Shown: piece by piece, positions 43,754 to 51,160 of the stretch
Layout: each line of letters starts with the position of its first letter
Numbering within the stretch: position 1 is the first letter of the stretch
From: Erwinia pyri
GTDB taxonomy: Bacteria; Pseudomonadota; Gammaproteobacteria; Enterobacterales; Enterobacteriaceae
Length of the DNA stretch: 64,000 bases
NCBI RefSeq assembly: GCF_030758455.1
Contig: NZ_CP132353.1
Location: 2,108,001-2,172,000, forward strand
Direction: 5' to 3'
Notes under the pieces: generated by a model
The model's input: the letters and a program-made list of their open reading frames with translations, nothing else
Told to the model about the DNA's origin: nothing
Database searches by the model: none
Translations under genes and position numbers: made by a program

Positions 43754-44554
43754 ATGAGCGGGTTACGCTTTTGCGCCAATCTGAAGTGGCTGTTTACCGA
43801 GCTGCCCTTTGTTGAACGCTTTGCAGCAGCGGCTGAGGCGGGCTTCACGGCGGTGGAGTATGCTTCTCCCTATGCGTTTTCACCCGCCATTCTGCAGCAG
43901 CAGCTGCAGGCCAACGGCCTGAAGCAGATCCTGATCAATACGCCAACCGGCGCACCGGACTCGGCCTTAAGAGCCGGTGCCGCTTGCCATCCTGACTTCC
44001 GGCCCGCTTTTCAGGCCGCTCTGTTACAGGCGCTGGAGTATGCCGCCGCATTAAGCTGTCCGTTCATCCATTTGCAGGCAGGGATAGCGCCTGCGGGCGT
44101 TTCGCACCAGCGTGCGCTGCGTCAGTTTGAAGAGAATATCCACTGGTCGGTTGAAAAGGCGGAGAAACAGGGCGTTATCCTGCTGCTGGAAGCGATTAAT
44201 TTACGGGATATCCCCGGCTTCTTTCTGCACGATTATCATCTGGCCGCAGAGATTGTGCGTCGAATCAACCATCCCTCACTGCGCCTGATGCTGGATCTCT
44301 ACCATTGTCAGGTTTTGCATGGCGATATCAGCCATAACATCAGCCGACTATTACCGCTTGCTGACCATATTCAGATTGCCGACGCCCCCACGCGCAGCGA
44401 GCCAGGCAGCGGAGAGCTGCACTGGCCGTTTATCTTCCGGCAACTGGAGCAGCAGGGCTACAGGGGATGGATTGGCTGCGAATATCGCCCTTTACACCAC
44501 AGCAGTGAGAGTTTTAATTGGCTCAGGCAATACCAAGATCAACAGGGCCGCTAA
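43754..44554 (+). CDS. otnI: 2-oxo-tetronate isomerase OtnI (hydroxypyruvate isomerase family)
   Basis: 266 residues; TIM-barrel of the Hyi/OtnI family. It starts MSGLRFCANLKWLFTELPFVERF and shows LLLEAINLRDIPGFFL, LMLDLYHCQVLHGD and IQIADAPTRSEPGSGEL, which carry the metal and substrate residues. It isomerises 2-oxo-tetronate to 3-oxo-tetronate, the substrate of OtnK. It lies 103 bases after otnK in the same direction. A glyoxylate-pathway hydroxypyruvate isomerase is the alternative, but the otnK neighbour decides. Confidence 0.88.
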   Translation: MSGLRFCANLKWLFTELPFVERFAAAAEAGFTAVEYASPYAFSPAILQQQLQANGLKQILINTPTGAPDSALRAGAACHPDFRPAFQAALLQALEYAAALSCPFIHLQAGIAPAGVSHQRALRQFEENIHWSVEKAEKQGVILLLEAINLRDIPGFFLHDYHLAAEIVRRINHPSLRLMLDLYHCQVLHGDISHNISRLLPLADHIQIADAPTRSEPGSGELHWPFIFRQLEQQGYRGWIGCEYRPLHHSSESFNWLRQYQDQQGR

Positions 44555-44725
44555 CACATACCGCAGCTGAAATACAGGGCGGATGGCCATTCAAACCAGC
44601 CCGTCCACTCCGGTTACGGGTGATATCGGCAAATAGCAGAAGTGCATTTTGGACAGGGGATACTGCGGGAAATCTTGCCAGAACCTTACAGCCGCCGCCT
44701 GTTCAGGCTGCGGCTGCACGTTTTA

Positions 44726-45397
44726 TTACCAGCTAAGCTGTTTGCCAGCGTAGTCCAGATAATGGTGGCCGCCTTTGCCGGACCAAAGCTCCAGCTGATC
44801 GGCAATGCCTTTGGTACTCTGCTCAATGGTCAGCGTGGCGTTTTCCCCTCCCATATCGGTTTGCACCCAACCCGGGTGAACATTCAGCAGCGTCTGGTTT
44901 GGCGCTAAACGCCCGCTCAGCCCGCGCGACAGCATATTCAGCGCGCTTTTGCTGGCGGAATAGAGCGGGTGGGTAGCGGAAGGATTTTCCGTGACGCTTG
45001 CCAGTTGTGAACTCATTAAAGCGAGTACGCTATCGGCAGGGGAAAGCAGAGGCAACAGCTCTGTTGCGCAGCGAACCGGCGAGATGGCATTGGTGAGAAA
45101 CAGTTCGCTTAACTCTTCATCCTTTGCCTGTTCAATGTCCTGATGGTCAGGCCCAAAAATGCCGGCGTTAATGAAGATCAGATCGAAAAGCGTCTCTTCA
45201 ATCTCATTTTTCAGGGTTTGCCGTTGTGTCGGCTCGTTGATATCAACCGTCAGCCAGTGGATAGCAGAATCAGAAACGGGCGAGGCGTGACGGCTGGTAG
45301 CGAAGACTTTCCAGCCACGGTGCGCCAGGGTGTTTGCCAGGCCCAGACCCAGCCCGCGAGAGGCACCAATAATCAGCGCTTGTTTTTGGGTTTCCAT
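44726..45397 (-). CDS. short-chain dehydrogenase/reductase
   Basis: 223 residues of the classical SDR fold. Cofactor loop ALIIGASRGLGLGLA, an Arg in ATSRHA that suggests NADP, the NAG-type motif FINAGIFG, and the catalytic Ser and YSASKSALN (Tyr-X3-Lys). It resembles the CsgA/sniffer-like carbonyl reductases. The substrate is unknown. It follows idnD by 50 bases on the same strand and may share its transcript. AAAGGAAAG lies before the ATG. Confidence 0.88.
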   Translation of the reverse strand: METQKQALIIGASRGLGLGLANTLAHRGWKVFATSRHASPVSDSAIHWLTVDINEPTQRQTLKNEIEETLFDLIFINAGIFGPDHQDIEQAKDEELSELFLTNAISPVRCATELLPLLSPADSVLALMSSQLASVTENPSATHPLYSASKSALNMLSRGLSGRLAPNQTLLNVHPGWVQTDMGGENATLTIEQSTKGIADQLELWSGKGGHHYLDYAGKQLSW

Positions 45398-45447
45398 AAG
45401 CTTTCCTTTGGTGAAAGAATCAAAAGAGTCGTTAACACTGTAACCGA

Positions 45448-46491
45448 TCAGTTAAAAGTTAACTGGACTTTGGCCGCCTGATTTTTGTCACAGGCCATTT
45501 GCAGTGCGCTGACTATCTCCTGCTGCGGGAAAACGGCAGAGAGCAGGGGCAGCGGATTGATGCGCCCGCTTTCCAGCCAGCGTACCGCAATGGCGAACTC
45601 GTTGATAAAACGGAAGGATCCCGCCAGCTCAATCTCCTTAACCAGCAGCAGACCGAGCGGAAAATCGAGGGAGGCCGCACCCATCCCGAGCTGCACAATC
45701 CGGCCTTTCGGACGGGTGAATCCCACGGTGGAGGCGATGGCAGCAGGCGCGCCAGAGGCTTCAAAACAGAGATCAAAATAGCCGCCGTTTTCCTGCCATT
45801 TGCCGGTGGTCTCCTGGTCTGCAGGGTCCACAGCTTTTGAGGCGCCCATCTCAAGCGCCAGCGCGCGGCAGCGTTCGCTCATGTCGGTGGCGACTATCTC
45901 CGAGGCGCCAGCGGCAAAGGCGGAAGCGATCACCAGGCACCCGATAGGGCCGGAACCGGTAACCAGCACTTTCTTGCCGACCAGATCCCCCGCCTGATGC
46001 ACCGCATGAATAGCCACGGCCAAAGGTTCGGCAAAGGCGATGACTCTGGCATCGGCTTCTTCAGCATAGGGCACACACTGCTCAGGGCTGACAGCGACAA
46101 AGCTGGCAAAGCCGCCCTGAACATGCGGGAAGAACTGCGCGCTCCCCATGAACTTCATAGCGCGGCAGTGATTCTGTTTACCGGCCAGACAAAATTCACA
46201 GTGATTACAGGGGCTGGAGGGGTTAATGGCGACACGCTGGCCAACTTTCAGCGTGCTGTCCGCTGGCGCTTCCGCGATCTTGCCGACGAACTCGTGGCCG
46301 AGGATCATCGGCTCTTTCAGAACGGACATGCCTGCGCGGCCGTGCTGGTAATAGTGGATGTCCGACCCACAGATCCCGCCGCGCTCCACTTCTACCAGCA
46401 CCCGATCCTCAGAGTATTCCAGCGTCCGTGGCTGATTGCTGACTTCCAGCGCTGCGCTGACCACGATGGCAGTGACCTCTTTCTGCTTCAT
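45448..46491 (-). CDS. idnD: L-idonate 5-dehydrogenase
   Basis: 347 residues of the zinc medium-chain dehydrogenase family, close to E. coli IdnD. The catalytic zinc site is GGICGSDIHYYQHG with GHEFVG, and the structural zinc cluster is CNHCEFCLAGKQNHC. The cofactor loop is VLVTGSGPIGCL. IdnD oxidises L-idonate to 5-keto-gluconate with NAD(P). E. coli idnO, idnT and idnR partners are not adjacent; only an unrelated SDR follows. A strong AGGAGGAG precedes the ATG. It fits the sugar-acid theme of the window. Confidence 0.92.
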   Translation of the reverse strand: MKQKEVTAIVVSAALEVSNQPRTLEYSEDRVLVEVERGGICGSDIHYYQHGRAGMSVLKEPMILGHEFVGKIAEAPADSTLKVGQRVAINPSSPCNHCEFCLAGKQNHCRAMKFMGSAQFFPHVQGGFASFVAVSPEQCVPYAEEADARVIAFAEPLAVAIHAVHQAGDLVGKKVLVTGSGPIGCLVIASAFAAGASEIVATDMSERCRALALEMGASKAVDPADQETTGKWQENGGYFDLCFEASGAPAAIASTVGFTRPKGRIVQLGMGAASLDFPLGLLLVKEIELAGSFRFINEFAIAVRWLESGRINPLPLLSAVFPQQEIVSALQMACDKNQAAKVQLTFN

Positions 46492-46507
46492 GACTCCTCC
46501 TCAGGGC

Positions 46508-47062
46508 TTAAACGGTTCCTGCTCTACCTGAAAGCGTAGTCGAGGTAACCGGAAGCGTGGTGTCACCTGCACCTAGCGTGCACTGCATCATCACGGTATC
46601 TACCCAGCGGCCATGCTTAAAGCCCACTGACTTCAGCACGCCGGTAAGCTGAAAGCCGAGCGAGCGGTGCAGCGCCAGGGATGCTGCATTTTCGCTGTTG
46701 CCAATAACGGAAACGACCTGACGAAAGCCGTCGGCTTCCGCAAGGCGTAACGCCTCACCCAGCAGTGCACGACCGATACCGCGACCGGCTGCCTCGGGAT
46801 GCATATAGATGGAGTCTTCCAGGGTAAACCGGTAAGCGTAGCGGGGCCGGTAGGGCGCCAGGTAGCAGTATCCCAGCACCTGGCCCGCTTCCAGCGCCAC
46901 CAGCCAGTAGCCGCCGCTCTCAATGACTTTGGTCAGCCTGGAGTGCATCTCCTGTGCTGTCGGAGGTTCTGTTTCAAACGTGGCCAGGCCGTGCAGAACG
47001 TGCCAGGCATAAATCTCTGCTATTCCTGTGATATGAGCCGAATGCGCCTGCGTTATTTCCAT
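46508..47062 (-). CDS. GNAT acetyltransferase, phosphinothricin/methionine-sulfone type
   Basis: 184 residues. The acetyl-CoA loop is HPEAAGRGIGRALLGEAL. ATFETEPPTAQEM, YCYLAPYRPRYAYRFTLEDSIY and HRSLGFQLTGVLKSVGFKHGRWVDTV are hallmarks of the Pat/MddA (YncA) group. Those enzymes acetylate phosphinothricin-like or methionine sulfone compounds. It ends 16 bases before the idnD start region and may be cotranscribed. The C-terminal tail is longer than usual. Confidence 0.87.
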   Translation of the reverse strand: MEITQAHSAHITGIAEIYAWHVLHGLATFETEPPTAQEMHSRLTKVIESGGYWLVALEAGQVLGYCYLAPYRPRYAYRFTLEDSIYMHPEAAGRGIGRALLGEALRLAEADGFRQVVSVIGNSENAASLALHRSLGFQLTGVLKSVGFKHGRWVDTVMMQCTLGAGDTTLPVTSTTLSGRAGTV

Positions 47063-47112
47063 TATTTTCTCGCTGCCAGGTTAAGCTGTTGCCTGCGATG
47101 CCGCTAAATCTT

Positions 47113-47418
47113 TCAGAGCAGGAGTGGCTGTTGGCCTTCTGGTTGAGAGATTACGTCCGGTGTGACTTTTAAACCCTCTGCAGGCACCCACTGGTGCCAC
47201 ATTTCCCAGAACACCTCTGCCACCACCTCTTTAAGAGCTTCAGGACGGAACGTTACACCTTTATATGCCGAACCCATTTTTGCATCAATACGCGCGTCGC
47301 GGTCATGGGTGCCGAGATTCATCACAAAAAAGTCACAGTTCATCGTTAACCAGATGATCCTGCCGCAGGTGCAGGAGGAGGGGTTATGAAGAGTGAGATC
47401 TGTTTTAATAGTGTTCAT
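47113..47418 (-). CDS. small unknown protein coupled to norW
   Basis: 101 residues. It starts in a 4-base ATGA overlap with the norW stop, so it is probably cotranslated as third gene of norVW. It contains a Cys-X-Cys-Gly stretch (SSCTCGRI) and an aromatic/acidic segment (EVVAEVFWEMWHQWVP). A second methionine at codon 26 could also start it. No signal peptide. I do not recognise the family; position suggests a part in NO detoxification or flavorubredoxin maturation. Confidence 0.6.
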   Translation of the reverse strand: MNTIKTDLTLHNPSSCTCGRIIWLTMNCDFFVMNLGTHDRDARIDAKMGSAYKGVTFRPEALKEVVAEVFWEMWHQWVPAEGLKVTPDVISQPEGQQPLLL

Positions 47419-48566
47419 AGCAGGTTTGTCCCGGTGAGCTTAATTTCTTTAAGCATGCTGAACGCCAGCTTCATATGATCTTCACTGACGACAAATGCTC
47501 TTAACAGGTCGTTCTCATCAAAGCCTCTGGCGATAATGCCTGCCGGAGATAACGCCATCTCCCATCGGTAAGAGGCGTTAGCCGGATCGCCTGCAAGATG
47601 AAGGGGCATATCAGGCGTTTTTACCTTGATAAGCATCGCAGGCAGGGTGAGTTTTGCAGGGTTACCGGTCAGGTTCCTGGCAAGAGTCATCGCTGCGAGC
47701 GTTGCGGGTTGCAGGTAGGGCAGCAGTTTTCCCGCTATTTCGGCACAGTCGCCCAGCGCATACACATCGGGAGCGGATGTGGCGAGGGTTTCATCGACGA
47801 CAACCCCATGGCGCACCTCAATGCCCGCACCGCGCGCCAGCGTAAGATCCGGGCGTAAGCCGATGGCACACACAACGGCATCAAAGGTTCTCTTCAGCCC
47901 ATTGCTGAATGAAGCCTGCAGGGCGTCCTGATATCGCGAAAGCTCAGTGAGTTCACTCCTGAAGATGAACTCAACCCCGCTGTGCATTAACCGATTCTGC
48001 AGGCGGGCAGCGATCTCCGGCGGCAGCAGCGCCGAGAGCAGGCTGCTGCTGCGATCCACCACCGTCACAGATTTACCGGCGCGGCTGAAGTCCATCGCAA
48101 GTTCTGTTCCGATAAGTCCACCACCGATCATCAGTACCCGTTCAGCCTCAGCGAGCTTTGCCTGGTAACTGCGGTATTCCTGCTGACTGTTCAGCGTGCA
48201 GATGAAATCACTGCCCTTAACAGCCGGGACGAGAGCCTGAGCACCGGTGGCAAGCACAAGCTTGCCATAGGAGAAGTCGCCAGCGGAGGTTGTGACGACG
48301 TGTGCTGCGGTATCAATTGCTGTGACGCGGGTAAAAGGGTGCAGCATGATGCCCTGACTTTCGGCCCACTCTGCCGCCGTCTGCCGCGTCAGTGAATCAG
48401 CATGACACCCCATACTGAAAACATGACTCAGTTCAGGCTTGTTGTACTCATCACAACTGTCGGCAGCGATAAGACGAACCGGCACATTTTTATCCTGATA
48501 GCGCAGGTTTTTGATCAGCTGCCGGGCAGCGAAGCCGGAGCCAATAACAACAATTTCTGCTGACAC
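47415..48566 (-). CDS. norW: NADH:flavorubredoxin reductase NorW
   Basis: 383 residues. FAD/NAD(P)-disulfide-type reductase with the FAD loop IVVIGSGFAARQLIKNL at the start, the NADH loop VLMIGGGLIGTELAMDF and the second FAD motif VYALGDCAEI. It passes electrons from NADH to the rubredoxin domain of NorV for reduction of nitric oxide to nitrous oxide. It begins at GTG, with GGGAGGG overlapping the end of norV. Four bases separate the norV stop and this start. Confidence 0.93.
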   Translation of the reverse strand: MSAEIVVIGSGFAARQLIKNLRYQDKNVPVRLIAADSCDEYNKPELSHVFSMGCHADSLTRQTAAEWAESQGIMLHPFTRVTAIDTAAHVVTTSAGDFSYGKLVLATGAQALVPAVKGSDFICTLNSQQEYRSYQAKLAEAERVLMIGGGLIGTELAMDFSRAGKSVTVVDRSSSLLSALLPPEIAARLQNRLMHSGVEFIFRSELTELSRYQDALQASFSNGLKRTFDAVVCAIGLRPDLTLARGAGIEVRHGVVVDETLATSAPDVYALGDCAEIAGKLLPYLQPATLAAMTLARNLTGNPAKLTLPAMLIKVKTPDMPLHLAGDPANASYRWEMALSPAGIIARGFDENDLLRAFVVSEDHMKLAFSMLKEIKLTGTNLL

Positions 48567-48569
48567 AGT

Positions 48570-50039
48570 TTAGCCCTCCCAGGGATCGAACACGGATTTA
48601 CCCAGCGCGCATCCGGGACATAAGAAATCATCCGGGACCGCTTCCCACGGGGTTCCTGGCGCTACGTCCTGATCAGGCTCACCCTCTGCCGGATCGTAAA
48701 CCCACTGGCAGACCGTACAGATCATTTTCTGCCCGAGATCTTCACCCGCTTCAACCACGCCAACTCCGTTGCCGTTAACGGGCGCGGCGGCTGCAATAGC
48801 GACAGAGTTGGTATCAGCCACTGGGGCTGGCACAGGCAGCGGCGACAGCGCCCACTCACGGGCAATTTTCCGGCCATGCTCCCGGCACGTTTCCAGAGCG
48901 GAAAGATCGGGGCGCCACTTGGTTTTGAGGGCGATGGTCATATCAAAACCGGCATCCTGCAGACGGGTCGCCACACGATCAACCGCGCCGCCCGTCCAGC
49001 CATAAGAGCCGAAGGCAGAGGCGCGTTTATTGCGGAACTTCAGGCCGGTGATCTCTTCCAGCATCCCCGCGACTTTGGGCATCATCACGTTGTTCATGGT
49101 GGACGATCCCACCAGAATGCCCTTAGAGCGGAAGCAGGAGGTGATAATTTCATTCTTGTCATGGGTGGAGACGTTGTAAACCTTCACGGCGACGCGCGGA
49201 TCGGTTTCCCGGATGCCCTGAGCGATCGCTTCTGCCATCCTGCGCGTATTGTCAGACATGGCGTCATAGAAAAGGGTGATCCGGTCTTCCTGATAATCGG
49301 CAGCCCATTTCAGGTAGAGCTCAATAATCTGGGCAGGATTATCGCGCCACACCACGCCGTGCGAGGTAGCAATCATGCTCACCGGCAGGTTGAATCCCAG
49401 GATTTCGTTAATTTTTGGCGCAACCAGGCGCGCAAAAGGGGTAAGAATATTGGAAAAGTAGCGCTGGCACTGGTCAAACAATTCGTTCTGGTCCACTTCG
49501 TCGTTGAACAGATGCTCATCGCAATAGTGCTGGCCGAAGGCGTCATTGCTGAACAGTACCGCATCTTCGGTGATATAGGTCATCATGCTGTCAGGCCAGT
49601 GCAGCATCGGCGTTTCCACAAAGATAAGTTTTTTACCGTTGCCGATATCGAGCGAATCGCCGGTTTTAACAATGTTGAAATTCCATTCAGGGTGATGATG
49701 ATGCCCGTTGATGGAATCGACGCCGTTGGCCGTGCAGTAAATCGGGGTTCCCGGGATCAGTGCCAGCAGTTCAGCGAGTGCGCCGGCATGATCTTCTTCC
49801 GCATGGTTAATCACGATGGCATCGATGGTTTTCAGATCGATCTCTTCCGCCAGATTGTTGACGAAATCGCTGCGGAATTTCAGATCAACGGTATCGATAA
49901 GGATGTTTTTCCCTTCGCGGATCAGGTAGCTGTTGTAACTGGTGCCACGCTGCATTTTGTATTCTTTGCCGTGAAAATGCTCAACTTCCCAGTCTCTTTT
50001 ACCTACCCAGAATATGTTGTTTTTTACGTGAATATTCAT
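48570..50039 (-). CDS. norV: anaerobic nitric oxide reductase flavorubredoxin NorV
   Basis: 489 residues. An N-terminal beta-lactamase-like diiron domain carries ligands His79, Glu81, Asp83 and His84 in [11 protein letters not shown], at the E. coli numbering. Next come a flavodoxin domain (about 250-395, [18 protein letters not shown]) and, after a linker, a rubredoxin domain with two CXXC pairs ([17 protein letters not shown]). Cytoplasmic NO reductase used under low oxygen. It is driven by the sigma-54 promoter at 50080 with three NorR boxes upstream. Confidence 0.96.
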   Translation of the reverse strand: MNIHVKNNIFWVGKRDWEVEHFHGKEYKMQRGTSYNSYLIREGKNILIDTVDLKFRSDFVNNLAEEIDLKTIDAIVINHAEEDHAGALAELLALIPGTPIYCTANGVDSINGHHHHPEWNFNIVKTGDSLDIGNGKKLIFVETPMLHWPDSMMTYITEDAVLFSNDAFGQHYCDEHLFNDEVDQNELFDQCQRYFSNILTPFARLVAPKINEILGFNLPVSMIATSHGVVWRDNPAQIIELYLKWAADYQEDRITLFYDAMSDNTRRMAEAIAQGIRETDPRVAVKVYNVSTHDKNEIITSCFRSKGILVGSSTMNNVMMPKVAGMLEEITGLKFRNKRASAFGSYGWTGGAVDRVATRLQDAGFDMTIALKTKWRPDLSALETCREHGRKIAREWALSPLPVPAPVADTNSVAIAAAAPVNGNGVGVVEAGEDLGQKMICTVCQWVYDPAEGEPDQDVAPGTPWEAVPDDFLCPGCALGKSVFDPWEG

Positions 50040-50079
50040 TTAATGCCCCGTTAGCGTAAATTGATTTCACGGAGACAAT

Positions 50080-50095
50080 TGCATTAAGTATGCCA
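50080..50095 (-). promoter_or_regulatory. sigma-54 promoter of norVW
   Basis: On the minus strand TGGCATACTTAATGCA shows the -24 GG and -12 GC at the required 10-base interval, about 40 bases before the norV ATG. Confidence 0.82.
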
Positions 50096-50138
50096 ATTTT
50101 TAAGCTATTGATCTGATGATCTATTTTTCAATTACCTT

Positions 50139-50192
50139 GTTTTTATGACTATAACTATTTTTGTGTTTTAAACAATGAGTTGTTTTAATGAC
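50139..50192 (-). promoter_or_regulatory. three NorR boxes upstream of norV
   Basis: Three GT-N7-AC elements: GTTTTTATGAC (50139), GTGTTTTAAAC (50163) and GTTTTAATGAC (50182), starts 24 and 19 bp apart. NorR of E. coli binds three GT-N7-AC sites upstream of its norV promoter. The nearest box lies 45 bp from the -24 GG element. Confidence 0.75.
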
Positions 50193-50205
50193 AAAGCGTC
50201 AGGCA

Positions 50206-50228
50206 TAAAAAAACCCGCCGGAGCGGGT
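50206..50228 (-). terminator. rho-independent terminator of ydcY-yeaR operon
   Basis: On the minus strand ACCCGC-TCCG-GCGGGT followed by seven T residues, just past the yeaR-like stop at 50245. It insulates that operon from the norV enhancer. Confidence 0.88.
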
Positions 50229-50244
50229 AAAGGGCAAGCAGTAG

Positions 50245-50604
50245 TCATGACGATTTAGGGATATGAACTTCACGTGAAAATCCTTGCCCCTCCAATATCA
50301 CATTCGGATCGGCAAAAAAATCAATATTAAAATAAGTATCGTCACTTAAAAGCTCAATGCAATGCCAGTATTGCGGCGGGCTGATGCCAAATTCTCCTGC
50401 CGTGATGGTGACCTCCATTTCATGCTCACGCGCTGTTTCACTGGCGTAGCCATAATATTTTACGGCGCCACGCATTACTGACAGCCTGCCGTACACGCCT
50501 TTTTTGGTGTTGTGGTGTGTCAACAGGGCCTTTGGCACGCTCTCTTGATCCCAGAAAGGAGTAGAGCGGGTATGAGTAAAATTTTTAGGGATGGTATGGG
50601 ACAT
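50245..50604 (-). CDS. yeaR: YeaR-like DUF1971 protein
   Basis: 119 residues of the DUF1971/cupin-like family, close to E. coli YeaR: FTHTRSTPFWDQESVPKALL, GVYGRLSVMRGAVKYYGYA and WHCIELLSDDTYFNIDFFADP. E. coli yeaR is induced by nitrate and nitric oxide and is reported to be NsrR-repressed; its biochemical role is unclear. Here it is the last gene of a three-gene operon next to norVW. The ATG at 50604 follows CAGGAGAT; longer frames lack a site. Confidence 0.88.
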   Translation of the reverse strand: MSHTIPKNFTHTRSTPFWDQESVPKALLTHHNTKKGVYGRLSVMRGAVKYYGYASETAREHEMEVTITAGEFGISPPQYWHCIELLSDDTYFNIDFFADPNVILEGQGFSREVHIPKSS

Positions 50605-50617
50605 CAGAGATCTCCTG

Positions 50618-50851
50618 TTAACTAATGAGGCCGCCGTGGGTAAGCCAGTTACGGCGCTGTTCGGCCAGCTCTTCTTTCTCGGTAGCGTGTTTGAAAACGG
50701 CCAGGCGCAGGCGCTGTTGCTGCTCAAAACGTTCCTCACGGGTGAGCGCGTGGTCGTCGCTGAGTTGACACAAAAGCACGTTCATATCGTGGATCACATT
50801 CTTCAGGATGGCGGCATCGACCGCTTTAATGACTTCATCTGTATGGTTCAT
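50618..50851 (-). CDS. ydcY: YdcY-like DUF2526 protein
   Basis: 77 residues, the same length as E. coli YdcY, with matching DEVIKAVDAAI, HMNVLL-like and LSDDHALTREERFEQQQRLR segments. Helical, soluble, of unknown function. It has no ribosome site of its own; its ATG overlaps the stop of the 53-codon ORF upstream (ATGA), so translation is probably coupled. The yeaR-like gene follows by 13 bases. Location suggests induction by nitric oxide. Confidence 0.85.
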   Translation of the reverse strand: MNHTDEVIKAVDAAILKNVIHDMNVLLCQLSDDHALTREERFEQQQRLRLAVFKHATEKEELAEQRRNWLTHGGLIS

Positions 50852-51009
50852 GGTTTAACCCAGCGTATGGAGCTGTTGCAAAAGGAGCTTTGTTTATATT
50901 TTAGGGCAGGTCCGCGATGCGTGCTGCCGAAAGCTGCCCATCTCAGGGCGCTGGCGGCACATTTCATCTCTTCAGCGCTGAGCGCTCTGGCGGGTTCGCG
51001 ATTTAACAT
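50848..51009 (-). CDS. 53-residue ORF leading the ydcY-yeaR operon
   Basis: Starts MLNREPARALSAEEMKCAAS and ends SSIRWVKP. A strong GAGGAG (51017-51022) lies 7 bases before the ATG, and the stop overlaps the ydcY start by four bases. The promoter at 51046 would place the transcript start about 25 bases upstream. It could be a leader that couples translation, or a real small protein; its N-terminal half looks like a short helix rich in Ala. No homologue is recalled. Confidence 0.6.
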   Translation of the reverse strand: MLNREPARALSAEEMKCAASALRWAAFGSTHRGPALKYKQSSFCNSSIRWVKP

Positions 51010-51045
51010 GGTTCTACTCCTCAAATAAATGACCTGACCTTATTA

Positions 51046-51061
51046 CGCATATTCCGTGCCA
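51046..51061 (-). promoter_or_regulatory. sigma-54 promoter of the 53-aa ORF-ydcY-yeaR operon
   Basis: On the minus strand TGGCACGGAATATGCG matches the sigma-54 consensus TGGCACG-N4-TTGC with both GG and GC at correct spacing. It is 37 bases before the first ATG of the operon. Confidence 0.85.
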
Positions 51062-51105
51062 ATTGATAAGAGGTTGATTTAAAACAAACGGACAAAGGGA
51101 TGATT

Positions 51106-51157
51106 GTTATAATTACAAAGATTCTCTTGTTATAAAGACAAGGTTTGTAAAGGTGAC
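51106..51157. promoter_or_regulatory. three NorR boxes between yeaR operon and norR
   Basis: GTTATAATTAC (51106), GTTATAAAGAC (51129) and GTAAAGGTGAC (51147) are three GT-N7-AC elements with starts 23 and 18 bp apart. The nearest is 46 bp from the -24 GG of the leftward sigma-54 promoter. The last box overlaps the norR ribosome site, so binding would also limit norR expression. Confidence 0.78.
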
Positions 51158-51160
51158 AAT

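Noticed and set aside
44726..45397. Gluconate 5-dehydrogenase IdnO next to idnD
   Set aside because: The SDR is shorter than IdnO and lacks its motifs; it resembles CsgA/sniffer-type reductases.
48876..50054. 392-codon open frame antisense to norV
   Set aside because: It is the shadow of a highly conserved GC-rich gene; NorV motifs fix the coding strand.
50591..51028. Rightward 145-codon open frame between yeaR and norR
   Set aside because: It runs opposite to the ydcY-yeaR operon, has no ribosome site and spans a terminator-insulated unit with recognisable leftward genes.
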